Source: Spirosoma endophyticum
Lineage (GTDB): Bacteria; Bacteroidota; Bacteroidia; Cytophagales; Spirosomataceae
Direction of reading: 5' to 3'
DNA length: 64,000 bases
NCBI RefSeq assembly: GCF_900112365.1
Contig: NZ_FOLQ01000004.1
Span: 552,470-616,469, forward strand
The notes beneath the pieces were generated by a model. That model did no database searches. It was not told the DNA's origin and was given only the letters and a program-made list of their open reading frames with translations. The stretch's first letter is position 1, and each line of letters begins with the position of its first letter. The translations under genes were made by a program, and so were the position numbers. Below are positions 45,592 through 54,397 of this stretch, in pieces.

Positions 45592-46371
45592 TTAAAACCG
45601 AAGTACGAAATCCTGTTTCGGTTGCTCTTTGCGGAAGAAAACCAACCCCACCCAAAATAAGTCGACCGTAACCGTAACAGCCGCGTGTGCTTTAATATAC
45701 GCCCAGGCCTGTTCCATCTCGTCCGACCAGTGAATATCGTCGAAAACAAATACCGTATCGTTATGGGTAGCACTCAGACAGGTTTCGAAATACCGTACTG
45801 TCGGCTCATAACGATGGTTCGCATCGAAAAACACAAAATCAATGGAGTTAAGCGCGGAAATATGTGAAGCCAGTGTTTCATCTAAATTCCCAACGACGGC
45901 CGTTACGTTCCCAATACCCAACCGCTCGAAATTCTGTTGAGCAATGGTAGCCGTCTGTGGGCAACCCTCAAACGTAGTAACATGGCCGCCATATGACTTG
46001 GTAGCTTCTGCCAGATAAGCCGTCGTTATACCGAGCGATGTACCCAGATCAACAATAGTTTTTGCCTCGAACCGCTGAATAAGCCGAAAGAGCAATCGGG
46101 CGAAACGCGCTGGCTTCTGCGAGTTACGGGCAATGTCGCCAATACTACGCTGGCGGGAGGAATTCACTTTCGAACCTGCTCCAAAGTCAGCAATGGTAAT
46201 TGATTGACGATTCCGACGAAGCTCTTTCCGTAAAGACTTGATTGGAGAAAACGCTGATTTTGAGCCTGTTTTGGCTCGAATAATCTGTGTATATAATGAG
46301 AAAAGAAAGGGAGAATGAAGCGAATGTTCGTCGCGGGCACGACTCAAATAACGAAGATAAGCAGCGATCAA
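45592..46371 (-). CDS. Class I SAM-dependent methyltransferase
   Basis: 259 residues from a TTG start at 46369-46371; no ATG is available upstream before a stop, and the N-terminal motif RDEHSLHSPFLFSLYTQIIR is family-like. The SAM-binding region is TIVDLGTSLGITTAYLAEAT (about 110-129), followed by TFEGCPQTATIAQQNF and FVFFDANHRYEPTVRYFE, DTVFVFDDIHWSDEM. This arrangement resembles catechol-O-methyltransferase-like enzymes with a metal-binding Asp pair. Substrate unknown. It lies 57 bases upstream of the monooxygenase-like lipoprotein gene on the same strand, so they may be co-transcribed. Confidence 0.8.
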   Translation of the reverse strand: MIAAYLRYLSRARDEHSLHSPFLFSLYTQIIRAKTGSKSAFSPIKSLRKELRRNRQSITIADFGAGSKVNSSRQRSIGDIARNSQKPARFARLLFRLIQRFEAKTIVDLGTSLGITTAYLAEATKSYGGHVTTFEGCPQTATIAQQNFERLGIGNVTAVVGNLDETLASHISALNSIDFVFFDANHRYEPTVRYFETCLSATHNDTVFVFDDIHWSDEMEQAWAYIKAHAAVTVTVDLFWVGLVFFRKEQPKQDFVLRF

Positions 46372-46481
46372 GATGGCTAATGATTAATGCAAAATTACCG
46401 CCCAAGCGGCTCCGAATGAATGCTTGAGGCTCCCCTAACGCAGAGCCGCCCATGCGGTGCATTCTTCACTATACTTGCTTA

Positions 46482-46868
46482 TTAATTCAATTTATACGGC
46501 ACAACCATAGTGAACTCGGGAATGGTTACGCGAACTTGCTTGCCGTCGATGATACGTTCGACAAGGTAGGTACCCGCCATCTTTCCGATACTTGACCGCA
46601 AGTTGCAGCCCGATACGTATTCATGGATTTCGCCCGGCTCCAGCACGGGTTGCAGACCAACTACGCCTTCACCTTCGACCTCCCGAACTGTGCCGTTAGA
46701 ATCAAAAATTAGCCAATGACGTCTCAGCAACTGAATCGTATAGTCGCTGGTATTTTCGATGGTTATGCGGTAGGTGAATACGTAATGCGCCTGGAGCGGA
46801 CTGGAATAATCAGCCTGATATTCCGTCTTCACGCTAACTTTCACACCTTCTGAGACTGACGAAACCAT
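46482..46868 (-). CDS. apaG: ApaG-domain protein
   Basis: 128 residues from the ATG at 46866-46868; a TTG seven codons upstream is possible but less likely. ApaG family: VSEGVKVSVKTEYQADYSS, HYVFTYRITIENTSDYTIQL, LLRRHWLIFDSNG and GVVGLQPVLEPGEIHEYVSG, an immunoglobulin-like fold. E. coli ApaG has been linked to Co/Mg tolerance, but its biochemical role is unclear. A weak inverted repeat (46406-46412 with 46443-46449) lies after it. Confidence 0.93.
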   Translation of the reverse strand: MVSSVSEGVKVSVKTEYQADYSSPLQAHYVFTYRITIENTSDYTIQLLRRHWLIFDSNGTVREVEGEGVVGLQPVLEPGEIHEYVSGCNLRSSIGKMAGTYLVERIIDGKQVRVTIPEFTMVVPYKLN

Positions 46869-47015
46869 AAATTTAGTGTCGTTTTGCAACCTTACAACGA
46901 AAATTAAGTTGATTAGTTTTGTTACGCAAGAACCACTCTCAAAATATTTTTCAGGGAGTGGATTCCGGTGTTTGTAGGCGTATAATGCCGAATCAACTTT
47001 ATCAGTTCCCTACAC

Positions 47016-47681
47016 ATGAATGTATCGATTGCCGAATCGTGGAAAATTCACCTGCAACCTGAATTCGATAAACCTTATTTCGGCGAGTTAGCCGAGTTTC
47101 TCCGACAGGAATACAGTACTCAGCGCGTTTATCCACCCGGTCGCCTGATGTTCAACGCCTTTGATAAATGCAGTTTTGATGACACACGTGTTGTCATCCT
47201 CGGGCAGGACCCGTATCATGGCGAGGGCCAGGCGAATGGATTGGCTTTTTCTGTAGCGGACGGTATTCCCAAACCGCCATCTTTGATCAATATCTTCAAG
47301 GAAATTCAGGACGATTTGGGCAAGCCAATCCCTAAATCGGGAAATCTCGAACGATGGGCCAGTCAGGGGGTTATGCTCCTGAACTCGACATTGACGGTTC
47401 GAGCTGGACAAGCCGGATCTCATCAGGGGAAAGGCTGGGAGACCTTCACCGATGCCGTTATTAAGCTAATCTCGGACGAGAAAAAAAACGTAGTATTTCT
47501 GTTGTGGGGCGCCTACGCTCAGAAAAAAGGAGCTGTTATTGACGGCAAAAACCACCTGATTCTGAAATCGAAGCATCCTTCCCCAATGGCAGCTAATTAT
47601 GGAGGCTGGTTTGGCAACAAGCATTTTAGTCAGGCCAATGCGTATTTAGAAAGCAAGGGACTGGCTCCTATTGAGTGGTGA
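47016..47681 (+). CDS. ung: Uracil-DNA glycosylase, family 1
   Basis: 221 residues, the normal length. Removes uracil from DNA, starting base-excision repair. Water-activating Asp in ILGQDPYHGEGQANGLAFSV (about 65), a Ser/Pro loop (VADGIPKPPSLINIFKEI), LLLNSTLTVR-like strand with the uracil-binding Asn, and the Leu-intercalation loop KHPSPMAANYGGWFGNKHFS, with the catalytic His. It is transcribed alone and converges on lepB across a palindrome. Confidence 0.95.
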   Translation: MNVSIAESWKIHLQPEFDKPYFGELAEFLRQEYSTQRVYPPGRLMFNAFDKCSFDDTRVVILGQDPYHGEGQANGLAFSVADGIPKPPSLINIFKEIQDDLGKPIPKSGNLERWASQGVMLLNSTLTVRAGQAGSHQGKGWETFTDAVIKLISDEKKNVVFLLWGAYAQKKGAVIDGKNHLILKSKHPSPMAANYGGWFGNKHFSQANAYLESKGLAPIEW

Positions 47682-47684
47682 AAA

Positions 47685-47747
47685 GCTTGGGGCCAGGAGC
47701 GTGGAGCAAGGAAGTTTTATCCCAGTTCCATGCTCCTAACCCCAAGC
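47685..47747. repeat. Intergenic palindrome with 7-base periodicity
   Basis: 21-base arms (47685-47705 with 47727-47747) with 3 mismatches. Heptads such as GCTTGGG GCCAGGA; the other arm, read on the minus strand, gives GCTTGGG GTTAGGA. Between convergent ung and lepB. Same G-rich heptad style as the element inside ade. Confidence 0.85.
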
Positions 47748-47757
47748 ACCACGCTAC

Positions 47758-48930
47758 TTAGTCAATCGTGCGGAACAGGCGGTTCCAGCGAATTTTGTTC
47801 CAGATGTTGGCGGGGTTTGGGTTGAGTGACATCCAGACAAAAACCGCCTTACCAACAATATGATCTTCGGGCACAAAGCCCCAGAAGCGCGAATCGAGCG
47901 AGTTATCCCGGTTATCGCCCATCATGAAATAATAATCCTGCTTGAAGATATAGGATGTAATAGGCTGACCACCAATTTTGACACTCGTAGGTGAAACCAC
48001 TACGTTCTCATTTCCCTCATACATTTCAATAACTGGCCCGTAGAGCGCAATTGTCTGCTCATTGATCTGAATCGTCGCCCCTTTCTTTGGAATCGTAATA
48101 GGGCCAAAATTATCGTGATTCCACTTGAACGTTGGCGTTCCATATATCTGGGACGACATTTCGCCTGGCTTATCCGTCATCGGCTCAATACCTTTTACGA
48201 AATCGAACCCTTTGAATTTCTCAATAACATCTTTGGTCGTCGTAATGCTATAGCCTACCATTGTCGATGCTTTGGTCGAGTCATTATATTGCTCCAGCGG
48301 CTTCCAGTTTTCAGTTGGCTGGCTTGGATCGCGGTAATCGTTCACGATATCGTACTTGCGGAAGAACGTAGCATCCAGTACCTCCGTCGTTTTTATGAAA
48401 TATTTCTGCTCCGAACGGGGTGGCGCAGGAAACAACTTACCGTTCACATACACATCGCGTTGTCGGACCTCCAGTACGTCGCCCGGAATCCCAATACACC
48501 GCTTGATGTAGTTGGTTTTCAAATCAACAGGATAGTCAATATTATCATTAAGGTATCTGGGCGGCACATTGAACACAACCACATCACTGTTTTTCACGTG
48601 TGTAAAGCCTGGTAACCGGTATGATGGTAGCTGAATTGCCTTGCTGTACGAAGGAATATCAGTTCCCCATATTTTCTGGTGCGTTAGCGGCACCTGCAAA
48701 GGCGTTCGGGGTGTTCGGGTACCGTAGTGGAGTTTACTCACGAACAGAAAATCACCGACCATCAGGCTGTTTTCCATAGAAGGCGTTGGAATCGTGAAGG
48801 CTTCCATAAACAGCCACCGGATAAGCGTAGCGGCCACAACGGCAAATAAAACGGAATCAAACCACTCACGAGTAGCCGATTTTCTAGGTTTAGCCGGTTT
48901 CACTTCGGCCCTGGTTTTAACTTCAGACAT
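47758..48930 (-). CDS. lepB: Signal peptidase I
   Basis: 390 residues from the ATG at 48928-48930; an ATG 15 codons earlier is possible. One N-terminal membrane segment (WFDSVLFAVVAATLIRWLFM). Catalytic Ser in FTIPTPSMENSLMVGD (about 60) and Lys in TNYIKRCIGIPGD (about 145). The last box reads GDNRDNSLDSRFWGFVPEDH. About 140 residues separate the Lys box from the last box, longer than in E. coli but usual for this phylum. It cleaves Sec signal peptides at the inner membrane. End of the parA-parB-DUF5683-dapB-lepB block. Confidence 0.94.
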   Translation of the reverse strand: MSEVKTRAEVKPAKPRKSATREWFDSVLFAVVAATLIRWLFMEAFTIPTPSMENSLMVGDFLFVSKLHYGTRTPRTPLQVPLTHQKIWGTDIPSYSKAIQLPSYRLPGFTHVKNSDVVVFNVPPRYLNDNIDYPVDLKTNYIKRCIGIPGDVLEVRQRDVYVNGKLFPAPPRSEQKYFIKTTEVLDATFFRKYDIVNDYRDPSQPTENWKPLEQYNDSTKASTMVGYSITTTKDVIEKFKGFDFVKGIEPMTDKPGEMSSQIYGTPTFKWNHDNFGPITIPKKGATIQINEQTIALYGPVIEMYEGNENVVVSPTSVKIGGQPITSYIFKQDYYFMMGDNRDNSLDSRFWGFVPEDHIVGKAVFVWMSLNPNPANIWNKIRWNRLFRTID

Positions 48931-49104
48931 GCTCAATAATGATGAATTATGACGAGACGGCATCGGCCGCTTCAACGCCCACGTGGCAATAAATTACGAA
49001 CGAAGTATCAGATTAACAGGAGGTAACTACGTCTAAATTAATAACGAAATTACGAAGATGTACTGGTATTGTTTCACCAATCATCCCGCAGAATTTATAA
49101 TTAG

Positions 49105-49851
49105 TCATTCACCCAACAGATCATCCATCCCAAATACACCTTCACGGCCTACAAGCCACTCGGCGGCAACGACTGCCCCAAGCGCAAAACCCTGGCGACT
49201 GTGTGCTACGTGCCGGATCTCAATTTCATCGACATCGGAGTCATAGCGAACAGTATGTGTTCCCGGAACCGTTCCTTCCCGTAGTGATTCTATTTCAACC
49301 GCATCGGTCGAATCTATCAAAGACGTATCTGTACCTTTGCCTACCCAGCGACGTTTGTTTGGCAAGTGTTCCATCACACCTTCGGCTAGCGTAATGGCGG
49401 TACCACTGGGGGCGTCTTTCTTTTCGGTATGGTGGATTTCGGTCATGGAAACATGATAGGATGGGTAGTTTCGCATGAATTGGGCCAATACTTTGTTTAG
49501 CCGAAAAAACAGATTAACACCTATACTGTAATTAGATGCGTAAAAAAACGCACCTTTCTTTTCAGCACATAAAGCCTCAATCTCCGTGCGATGGCTGAGC
49601 CAGCCCGTTGTCCCACAAACCACTGGCCAGCCACGGCTAATGCAGTACGTAATATTTTCAACGGCTGATTCGGGCGAACTAAACTCAATGACCACATCGA
49701 CATCATCGGATTTGAGGTTCGCCAATTCAGCATGGTTATGGCCGGGGCCGTCCCCACGGTCGATGCGGCCTGCAATCTGGTGACCTCGTTCGAGTAAAAT
49801 CTGCTCGATCGCCTTGCCCATTTTGCCATAGCCTAAAAGAAGAATATTCAC
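49105..49851 (-). CDS. dapB: 4-hydroxy-tetrahydrodipicolinate reductase
   Basis: 248 residues. NAD(P)H-dependent step of lysine and diaminopimelate synthesis, needed for peptidoglycan. N-terminal Rossmann loop LLGYGKMGKAIE, VIEFSSPESAVEN, PVVCGTTGW, the catalytic segment TEIHHTEKKDAPSGTAITLA (His and Lys, about 130-149) and the C-terminal HVAHSRQGFALGAV. The usual GxxGxMG loop is present as GYGKMG. Part of the conserved block with DUF5683 and lepB. Confidence 0.95.
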   Translation of the reverse strand: MNILLLGYGKMGKAIEQILLERGHQIAGRIDRGDGPGHNHAELANLKSDDVDVVIEFSSPESAVENITYCISRGWPVVCGTTGWLSHRTEIEALCAEKKGAFFYASNYSIGVNLFFRLNKVLAQFMRNYPSYHVSMTEIHHTEKKDAPSGTAITLAEGVMEHLPNKRRWVGKGTDTSLIDSTDAVEIESLREGTVPGTHTVRYDSDVDEIEIRHVAHSRQGFALGAVVAAEWLVGREGVFGMDDLLGE

Positions 49852-49861
49852 TTGAATTTAT

Positions 49862-49934
49862 AGTTTACGGTATGCGGTTTATGGTAGGTTGGCTCATTAC
49901 TATTCATGCGCAAGCTTACTATAAACCGTAAACC
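49862..49934. repeat. Intergenic palindrome with 7-base periodicity
   Basis: AGTTTAC GGTATGC-type heptads on the left; on the minus strand the right arm reads GGTTTAC GGTTTAT. Arms pair imperfectly around a loop of about 27 bases. Between the DUF5683 gene and dapB, both leftward. Confidence 0.75.
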
Positions 49935-50783
49935 TTATTTAAACGTAAATGCTACTCGAACACCTGGGCCAAAACCAACTCCGGGCATCGGTAGCACATT
50001 AGGTTCGACGAGCATCGAAATGTCATCGGTTAAATCAAAGGTTTTTAAATGAGCCGCTACGTTGGCTTCAACGATATTGATTACCCACAAAAGACCAGAC
50101 AGTAACAGGTTTAAATCCCGATAACGACGGAACGTATCATAGGCATTTTTGGCGTTTGCCGTTGTCCGAAATATACTTTTGCTATCCGAAAAAGGACTTA
50201 TACCAATGGCTACTTCTGTTACTGGTAAATATTTAGCTGGTACGAAAAAGGGACCGGAATTTACCACGGCAGCAGGATATGTCCCCGGCGGATACGTTAC
50301 TTTTATTCCTTCAAGGATTTTATCTCCATAAAGCAGTCGTTCATAACCTATTCCAGCCTCTTTGGCCAGGCCACGATATTTGACAAATAGATAGCCCATT
50401 ACACCGAAACCGACGTAAATAAACGGAATTTTATAGTATTGTCGATTGTAAGCTTGCCCCAGTCCGGGAAGCATTAATGAGCGAATAGTTGCCTTACGAG
50501 GAATGATTTTATGAATCTGAGCTTCCTGTTTCGCAGTTACCTGAACAGTGTCGGGGTTATCCAGCGATGGGGCGTCATCGTCCGTTAATACAGACGTACC
50601 CACTTTGATTCCATTCCGCTGCACAGTTGGAGGAATCGTGTCGGTGGCAGATTGGCCTTGCCTTGTGGAATCAATAGCCACCGGCGTTGGCGCCGGAACA
50701 ATAGCTGGTTTCTGGGCAAAAAGCGGCCAGGCCGTTGATATGAATAATAAGAAAGCCAGCAGTAAGGTTGAAAACCGTTTCAT
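49935..50783 (-). CDS. DUF5683 membrane protein
   Basis: 282 residues from the ATG at 50781-50783 (an ATG 24 codons earlier has no signal-like start). Signal peptide to about residue 24 (AWPLFAQ), a Thr/Pro/Asp-rich stretch (about 25-95), then two or three hydrophobic segments, including the family signature RSLMLPGLGQAYNRQYYKIP (about 112-131) and a GFGVMGYLFVKYRGL helix. The family is found next to parB and dapB across Bacteroidetes and its role is unknown. Confidence 0.88.
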   Translation of the reverse strand: MKRFSTLLLAFLLFISTAWPLFAQKPAIVPAPTPVAIDSTRQGQSATDTIPPTVQRNGIKVGTSVLTDDDAPSLDNPDTVQVTAKQEAQIHKIIPRKATIRSLMLPGLGQAYNRQYYKIPFIYVGFGVMGYLFVKYRGLAKEAGIGYERLLYGDKILEGIKVTYPPGTYPAAVVNSGPFFVPAKYLPVTEVAIGISPFSDSKSIFRTTANAKNAYDTFRRYRDLNLLLSGLLWVINIVEANVAAHLKTFDLTDDISMLVEPNVLPMPGVGFGPGVRVAFTFK

Positions 50784-50851
50784 ACACAGACAACGCTCAA
50801 AGCTTCCTCGTTCCGACCAGTCGGTTACCCTTTTAAGGTAATTTAACACGA

Positions 50852-51772
50852 TCACGCCTGCGAGTTCAGGACCTCCAGAATTTTGGTTAGCTCTTCCTGA
50901 GATGTAAACGGAATTTTAATTTCGCCCTTGTGCTTCTCGTCCGCCTTGATAGATACACGGGTACCAAACATCGACGATAGTTTGAACTGAAGACTGCGCA
51001 TTTCCTGCTTTGGCAACGTAACACGGCGGGTTGACGACGAGTCGTGCGATTCGTCAGACAGATTCCGAACGGCCTCCTCTACCTTCCGAACCGACCATTC
51101 TTCGTCTACGGCTTTGGTAAACAGACGAATTTGAACATCAGGATTTTCAATATTGATGATCGCCCGGGCATGCCCCATCGAAATTTTATTATCCCGTAAC
51201 GATGCCTGAATGATCGGCGGCAATTTCAATAACCGGATGTAGTTATTAACCGTCGTGCGATTTTTGCCAACGCGTTCGCCTAGTTCTTCCTGCTTTAAGC
51301 TACACTCGGTAATAAGTCGCTGGTAGCTTAGGGCAATTTCTATGGCGTTTAGGTTTTCACGCTGAATGTTCTCGATGAGCGCCATTTCCAGCATTTGCTG
51401 GTCGTTGGCCGTGCGAACATAAGCCGGAATGGTCGTAAATCCGGCAATTTTTGACGCCTGCAAGCGCCGTTCACCCGCAATAAGTTGATAACGCTCCTTG
51501 CCCAGTTGCCGAACCGTAATGGGCTGAATGATACCCTGAGTTCGGATTGAGTCGGCCAGTTCCTGTAGCGCTTCTTCATCGAAACGGGTCCGGGGCTGGA
51601 ACGGGTTTGTCTCGATCAACGACAGACTGATTTCAGTCATCGTACTGATCGATTCAAACGGCGAAGGTTTTGACTGGCGGCTAACCGATTCGCTATCGTG
51701 CAACAAAGCACCTAAGCCACGGCCCAGTCCTATCATCTTCTTATTCGGTGCTTTGGTGTTTGCGTTGTCCAT
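50852..51772 (-). CDS. parB: Chromosome partitioning protein ParB
   Basis: 306 residues from the ATG at 51770-51772; an upstream start would read through the palindrome. Features: LGRGLGALLHD, the CTP-binding ParB domain (IETNPFQPRTRFDEEALQEL, LIAGERRLQASKIAG, MALIENIQRENLNAIEIA), the HTH that reads parS (QEELGERVGKNRTTVNNYIR) and a C-terminal dimer domain. It loads at parS and with ParA moves the origin region to the cell halves. Confidence 0.95.
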   Translation of the reverse strand: MDNANTKAPNKKMIGLGRGLGALLHDSESVSRQSKPSPFESISTMTEISLSLIETNPFQPRTRFDEEALQELADSIRTQGIIQPITVRQLGKERYQLIAGERRLQASKIAGFTTIPAYVRTANDQQMLEMALIENIQRENLNAIEIALSYQRLITECSLKQEELGERVGKNRTTVNNYIRLLKLPPIIQASLRDNKISMGHARAIINIENPDVQIRLFTKAVDEEWSVRKVEEAVRNLSDESHDSSSTRRVTLPKQEMRSLQFKLSSMFGTRVSIKADEKHKGEIKIPFTSQEELTKILEVLNSQA

Positions 51773-51780
51773 GTGTAAAG

Positions 51781-51860
51781 ATGTATGATATAGGATGTAG
51801 GAAGTATGATGTATAACTACTTTCAGCAATCATACATCATACATAATACATCATACATAT
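51781..51860. repeat. Intergenic palindrome with 7-base periodicity
   Basis: Heptads ATGTATG ATATAGG and similar on the left; on the minus strand the right arm reads ATGTATG ATGTATT. It fills the parA-parB gap (both genes leftward) and would form a long A/T-rich hairpin. Confidence 0.8.
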
Positions 51861-51861
51861 T

Positions 51862-52644
51862 TTAAACTTCATGCGGCATCATGCCATTCTTAATCAGAAT
51901 TTCGCGGGCCAGATTCAGGTAACTGACGGCTCCTTTGCTGTCGGCATCCTGCGCCAAAGCGGGCACGCCAAAACTGGGTGATTCGCTCAATCGAATATTT
52001 CGCGGAATGATGGTACTGAAAACCATCTGCTGGAAATGACTCGTTACTTCACCAACCACCTGATTTGACAACCGAACGCGCAAGTCATACATCGTCAGCA
52101 GAATTCCTTCGATGGTTAGATGCGTATTCAGTCGCGACTGAATGATCTTGATGGTATTCAGTAACTTACCTAATCCTTCAAGCGCAAAATATTCGCACTG
52201 AACCGGAATGATTACAGAATCAGCAGCCGTCAAGCTATTGATCGTAATAAGCCCGAGCGAAGGCGAACAGTCGATGATGATAAAGTCGTACTCATCGCGA
52301 ATGCTGTCGAGTGTACTTTTCATCTTATCCTCCCGATTCTGGAGATTAATCATCTCGATTTCCGCGCCGACAAGGTCAATGTGCGACGGCAGTAAATCCA
52401 GATTCGGAAAGTCCGTTTGAATAATGGCGTCGTGTGGGCGTACCCCCTCGACCATACATTCGTAAATGCTGTTCTCGATTTCTTTTGGATTGTAACCCAG
52501 ACCCGACGTAGAATTCGCCTGAGGGTCCGCATCAACAATGAGCGTTTGAAATTCGAGGGCGGCCAAGCTGGCGGCCAAATTGATAGTTGTTGTAGTTTTA
52601 CCGACGCCCCCCTTTTGGTTGGCGATAGCAATGACTTTACCCAT
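51862..52644 (-). CDS. parA: Chromosome partitioning ATPase ParA (Soj-like)
   Basis: 260 residues from the ATG at 52642-52644 (an upstream ATG 25 codons earlier adds non-family sequence). Deviant Walker [20 protein letters not shown] at the very N-terminus, [15 protein letters not shown] (Walker A'), and the Asp motif [18 protein letters not shown]. It binds DNA when ATP-bound and is stimulated by ParB. Just upstream are three TTCCAC words that could be a parS region. Confidence 0.95.
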   Translation of the reverse strand: MGKVIAIANQKGGVGKTTTTINLAASLAALEFQTLIVDADPQANSTSGLGYNPKEIENSIYECMVEGVRPHDAIIQTDFPNLDLLPSHIDLVGAEIEMINLQNREDKMKSTLDSIRDEYDFIIIDCSPSLGLITINSLTAADSVIIPVQCEYFALEGLGKLLNTIKIIQSRLNTHLTIEGILLTMYDLRVRLSNQVVGEVTSHFQQMVFSTIIPRNIRLSESPSFGVPALAQDADSKGAVSYLNLAREILIKNGMMPHEV

Positions 52645-52680
52645 GGGTCTGTGCGTTGCAGGTTCAAAGATGCCGCATAG

Positions 52681-52720
52681 TTTCCACGAATCCAAGCACT
52701 GTTCCACGGAATGTTCCACA
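52681..52720. promoter_or_regulatory. Candidate parS-like cluster upstream of parA
   Basis: Within 40 bases: TTTCCACGAA (52681-52690), TGTTCCACGGAA (52700-52711), TGTTCCACA (52712-52720). The half site TGTTCCAC resembles the left half of parS (TGTTTCACGTGAAACA), and TTCCACGGAA is nearly self-complementary. No copy is a full palindrome. Proposed only from position and word similarity. Confidence 0.35.
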
Positions 52721-52737
52721 AAAATAAAAGAGCGATT

Positions 52738-52801
52738 GAGTGAAAGAGCGAAAGGGTAAATAAAGGGTACACCAGTTACTCACTCATTCGCTCTTTCACT
52801 C
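52738..52801. repeat. Intergenic palindrome, GAGCGAAA octad family
   Basis: 15-base perfect core (52738-52752 with 52787-52801) in octads GAGCGATT GAGTGAAA. Shares the words GAGTG, AAGAGCGAA with the element at 17974-18046, about 35 kb away. Between parA and the radical SAM gene. Confidence 0.8.
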
Positions 52802-52815
52802 TTTCTATAATAAGG

Positions 52816-53838
52816 TCAGGCCCAAACCTTTGTCCCTTCCGTGCAGTTTTGGCACATTTCTATTTCAGAGCGGGAACGTAGCAGTGTCTGGCGAAAATCG
52901 TGATAGGCCGGGCCTTGCCAGAGATCAGCAAAAGATTGGGTCTGAAGATCGCCCATCCGGTGGTGAGCATCTTTATCGAAGCAGCAGGGTACGACAAGAC
53001 CATCCCAGGTAATGACGCAGGAATGCCACATTTTCCAGCAATGATCGCCGAAACCATTTTTGATATGATACGTTCCGTCGGGCTGTGCCGCATAGCGACT
53101 GTATTGATCGATCGTCGGAATAAGGTCAGAGCCGTGTTCGTAATCATAAATCTGGGCGGTTTTCAGGCCAACTTCATCCACACCTAATTCATCGGCCAGT
53201 TTTTTAACTTCTTCAATCTGGTGCTGATTGGGTTTCACAACCAGAAACTGAAAGACGACATGGGGCGTCCTAGATTTTAATTCTTTTTTCCAGCGAATTA
53301 TATTTTTCGTGCCTTCGAGCACTTTCTCAAGCTTCCCACCTACCCGATACTGCTGATATACTTCCTGCGTGGTGCCGTCAATAGATATAATCAATCGGTC
53401 TAAGCCTGACTCAACCGTTTTACGGGCGTTGGCATCCGTAAGGTAATGAGCGTTAGTGCTGGTAGCGGTATAAATGTTACGTTGGGTAGCGTAGCGTACC
53501 AGTTCCAGAAATTGCGGATGCAGATACGGCTCTCCCTGAAAATAGAAGATGAGGTAAAGCAGCGTTTCATGCAGCTCATCGATGGTACGTTTGTAGAGGT
53601 CTTCGCCGAGCATTCCGGTTGGGCGGGTAAACGACCGCAAACCACTTGGGCACTCAGGACATCGTAAATTGCAGGAAGTAGTCGGCTCGAACGACACCGA
53701 CATCGGTAAACCTCGCTGCACCGGGCGACCGGTCTGTTTTGCAACGTAGTAACTGTAAATCACCTTCAGCGCATTAGCTACGCGTTTGGGTGTCAGTTTG
53801 GAGGCAAAGTTAAGGCCGTCTCTCAGGTTGCGATTCAT
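52816..53838 (-). CDS. Radical SAM protein with SPASM domain
   Basis: 340 residues. CNLRCPEC (about 56-63), the CxxxCxxC that holds the SAM iron-sulfur cluster, then FYFQGEPYLHPQ and LDRLIISIDGTTQEVY. The C-terminal SPASM region has the Cys set in DHCWKMWHSC, VVPCCFDKD and MCQNCTE, for auxiliary clusters. Such enzymes modify peptides or sugars; no precursor-peptide gene is nearby. A TACCTTTG element lies 5 bases before the ATG. Confidence 0.9.
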   Translation of the reverse strand: MNRNLRDGLNFASKLTPKRVANALKVIYSYYVAKQTGRPVQRGLPMSVSFEPTTSCNLRCPECPSGLRSFTRPTGMLGEDLYKRTIDELHETLLYLIFYFQGEPYLHPQFLELVRYATQRNIYTATSTNAHYLTDANARKTVESGLDRLIISIDGTTQEVYQQYRVGGKLEKVLEGTKNIIRWKKELKSRTPHVVFQFLVVKPNQHQIEEVKKLADELGVDEVGLKTAQIYDYEHGSDLIPTIDQYSRYAAQPDGTYHIKNGFGDHCWKMWHSCVITWDGLVVPCCFDKDAHHRMGDLQTQSFADLWQGPAYHDFRQTLLRSRSEIEMCQNCTEGTKVWA

Positions 53839-53843
53839 CAGGG

Positions 53844-53851
53844 CAAAGGTA
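53844..53851 (-). promoter_or_regulatory. -7 promoter element TACCTTTG just before the radical SAM gene
   Basis: On the minus strand, exact TAnnTTTG, only 5 bases before the ATG at 53838. No TTG at normal spacing. Suggests a leaderless mRNA. Confidence 0.45.
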
Positions 53852-53863
53852 CAGCCGAAAGAA

Positions 53864-54343
53864 CTACCGAAACACCTTTTTCAAATCAATGGAAATATTG
53901 TTGGTTGGGTCGGTTAGGGTGTTGTTGTGAAAGACTAATTCTTCATCACCGGGTAATAGTACAAAAACGACCCGTAGCATCGGTTGTACAAGCCAATATG
54001 ATTTTACACCAGCAGAGAAATAAGTTAATGATTTCTCAATCAATTCAGTAACGGATTGCGAGGGCGATAAGATCTCAACTACTGTCAAAGGAACACGAGC
54101 AACTTTAATTTCGTCTTTCGTCCAGTTGGAAGCTTGTAGGGGAAAAATACTTAAATCAGGGACCGTTGGAGGATTGGGGTTTTGAAGGGTTACCTCGCTA
54201 ACAATGTCGAATGTATCGCGATAATGATACATCACCTCAAATATAATTCTGGCTTCAAGTAATCCGTGATTAAAACTGGGCATGGGTTTACCTCTCTCAA
54301 TTTCATAATCCGTCAGGGCGGGCTGCTCAACAACTGCTTCCAT
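53864..54343 (-). CDS. Uma2-family endonuclease-fold protein
   Basis: 159 residues from the ATG at 54341-54343; an ATG 18 codons earlier lacks family residues. Uma2 pattern: LTDYEIERGKPMPSFNHGLL, SEVTLQNPNPPTVPDLSIFP, RVPLTVVEILSPSQSVTELIEK, YFSAGVKSYWLVQP. The VPDL and VVEILSPS segments carry the PD-(D/E)xK-like acidic residues. Function unknown; many Bacteroidetes carry several copies. A related copy at 18880-19506 is broken. Confidence 0.85.
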   Translation of the reverse strand: MEAVVEQPALTDYEIERGKPMPSFNHGLLEARIIFEVMYHYRDTFDIVSEVTLQNPNPPTVPDLSIFPLQASNWTKDEIKVARVPLTVVEILSPSQSVTELIEKSLTYFSAGVKSYWLVQPMLRVVFVLLPGDEELVFHNNTLTDPTNNISIDLKKVFR

Positions 54344-54397
54344 TTCTTTGACTGATTTAATTTCCTGAAATATAACAAAAAGTATACATACTGACAA

